64,000 nucleotides of DNA from Campylobacter sp. 2014D-0216 (GTDB taxonomy: Bacteria > Campylobacterota > Campylobacteria > Campylobacterales > Campylobacteraceae): NCBI RefSeq assembly GCF_014931215.1, contig NZ_CP063089.1, positions 930,001 through 994,000 of the forward strand, read 5' to 3'. The translations under genes and the position numbers were made by a program. This document shows, piece after piece, positions 63,366 through 64,000 of the stretch (position 1 is its first letter; every line of letters starts with the position of its first letter). Under the pieces are notes generated by a model. The model was not told the origin of the DNA. It was given only the letters and a program-made list of their open reading frames with translations, and ran no database searches.

Positions 63366-64000
63366 TTAAATACACAAGTTCAACCAAATCGAGCAATTCC
63401 TTGCTTTGCACTAAGGCCTGAAAAGTCTTCTCACGTGGATGACCAATAGCTATAGCAAACCCTTTTTTTACCGCCTCATCAACTGCTTGCTTGAGTTGAT
63501 TTTTAATATAAGCTATATTGTCTTCATTATCTAAAAATACATCTCTAGCAATATATGGTTGATTATATTTGTTTGCTAAAATTTTAGCTTTAGAATTACC
63601 TATAGTTCTTGAATCTACAAAAACAAACTCATTTTCACCAAAAGCTTTAAAAAGTTTCTCCATAGCTTTTTTATCTGATGTAAATAAACTGCCAGTGTGA
63701 TTATTGATAAATTTTACATTTGGGAAATGCTCTTTGATGTATTCAACGCGTTGTTGTATTTTTTGCGCATCATCACTAGGATGTAAAGTGTTTAATTCTG
63801 CTTTATCATACTTAATAGCTGCTAACGGTAAATGCACCATAAAAAATTCAAAATCTTTTGCAAATTCAGCTGTATATGGATGACGTTTATCGGGCGGAAA
63901 AAACGAAGGTATTAATTTAAGATGAGTTTTTCTAAGCATATCAACATGAGTATGGCTAGCCATATCATCAATAATAATAGCCAAACGCGGTTTTGTATTT
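63352..64000 (-). CDS. Divergent polysaccharide deacetylase, 5' part outside the window
   Basis: The frame is open to the edge of the window (last complete codon 63997-63999), so this is the C-terminal 215 or so residues. KPRLAIIIDDMA matches the YibQ/divergent polysaccharide deacetylase start of the catalytic domain, followed by FEFFMVHLPLAA, HTGSLFTSDKKAM, FVDSRTIGNSKAK and IAIGHPREKTFQAL. Such proteins are usually periplasmic or membrane-bound and lack several catalytic residues of NodB deacetylases. The signal region must lie outside the window. Confidence 0.85.
   Translation of the reverse strand, partial: NTKPRLAIIIDDMASHTHVDMLRKTHLKLIPSFFPPDKRHPYTAEFAKDFEFFMVHLPLAAIKYDKAELNTLHPSDDAQKIQQRVEYIKEHFPNVKFINNHTGSLFTSDKKAMEKLFKAFGENEFVFVDSRTIGNSKAKILANKYNQPYIARDVFLDNEDNIAYIKNQLKQAVDEAVKKGFAIAIGHPREKTFQALVQSKELLDLVELVYLNEIY

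Overview
The window is AT-rich, densely coded DNA whose gene content points to a Campylobacter, most likely of the C. lari group. The markers are peb4, a DprA-RuvX-RsmB cluster, an flhA-rrf2-rpsO junction, an hrcA-grpE-dnaK operon, a polyphosphate kinase 2 and a nadE-lpxK-thrC-kdsB operon. Several blocks follow C. jejuni gene neighbourhoods as I remember them, joined in a different order. The species is an inference. I see no tRNA, rRNA, CRISPR array, insertion sequence or phage module.

Layout. 1-1217: the right end of a type VI secretion cluster (3' end of tssF, then tssG). 1218-2222: about 1 kb of decayed DNA with a frameshifted minus-strand remnant and the last ~40 codons of a DUF2779-type gene. 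2223-5816: dnaE. 5920-6159: a short SelW-like gene with an in-frame TGA in a CxxU motif, followed by a SECIS-like hairpin. 6183-9489: DJ-1 family protein, N-carbamoylputrescine amidase, cation efflux protein and agmatine deiminase (putrescine from agmatine). 9684-10679: a TsdA-like dihaem cytochrome c. 10696-15411: a small membrane protein and a metallo-beta-lactamase fold hydrolase, then nadE-lpxK-thrC-kdsB. 15408-20768: amino acid ABC transporter parts without an ATPase, ppk2, dsbD and an NDH-2-like flavoprotein. 20872-29247: an SNF symporter, a PLP enzyme, a MotA/MotB-like pair, fba, peb4, nth and gltS. 29363-33763: a MacA-MacB-TolC-type efflux system. 33893-38080: an RdxA-like nitroreductase and a three-domain LplT-PlsC-acyl-ACP synthetase fusion. 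38109-41365: a CocE/NonD hydrolase with an MFS transporter. 41617-46870: a flavoprotein, tRNA methyltransferase-like protein, YkgJ-type protein, TPR protein, a catalytically degenerate TrpC homologue, a HIT protein and MnmH. 46865-52421: PiT transporter, pdxA-pdxJ, a Ppx/GppA-like protein, a YqeY-like protein and a secreted nuclease. 52456-55878: dnaK, a small unknown gene, grpE and hrcA. 56114-58132: a 43-residue ORF, two unknown proteins and an NrnA-like phosphoesterase. 58142-61149: flhA, rrf2-type regulator and rpsO. 61335-64000: rsmB-like, ruvX, dprA and the 3' part of a divergent polysaccharide deacetylase gene.

Most of the window is ordinary core genome. The observations most worth a second look are the UGA-containing SelW-like gene next to the selenium-dependent tRNA enzyme MnmH in the same window, the TrpC homologue that has lost its catalytic residues but keeps an intact frame, the small unknown gene inside the dnaK operon, the hrcA promoter with a full TTGACA-N17-TATAAT match and a degenerate CIRCE element, and the decayed DNA between the T6SS end and dnaE. 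I did not find a convincing wholly new multi-gene system.
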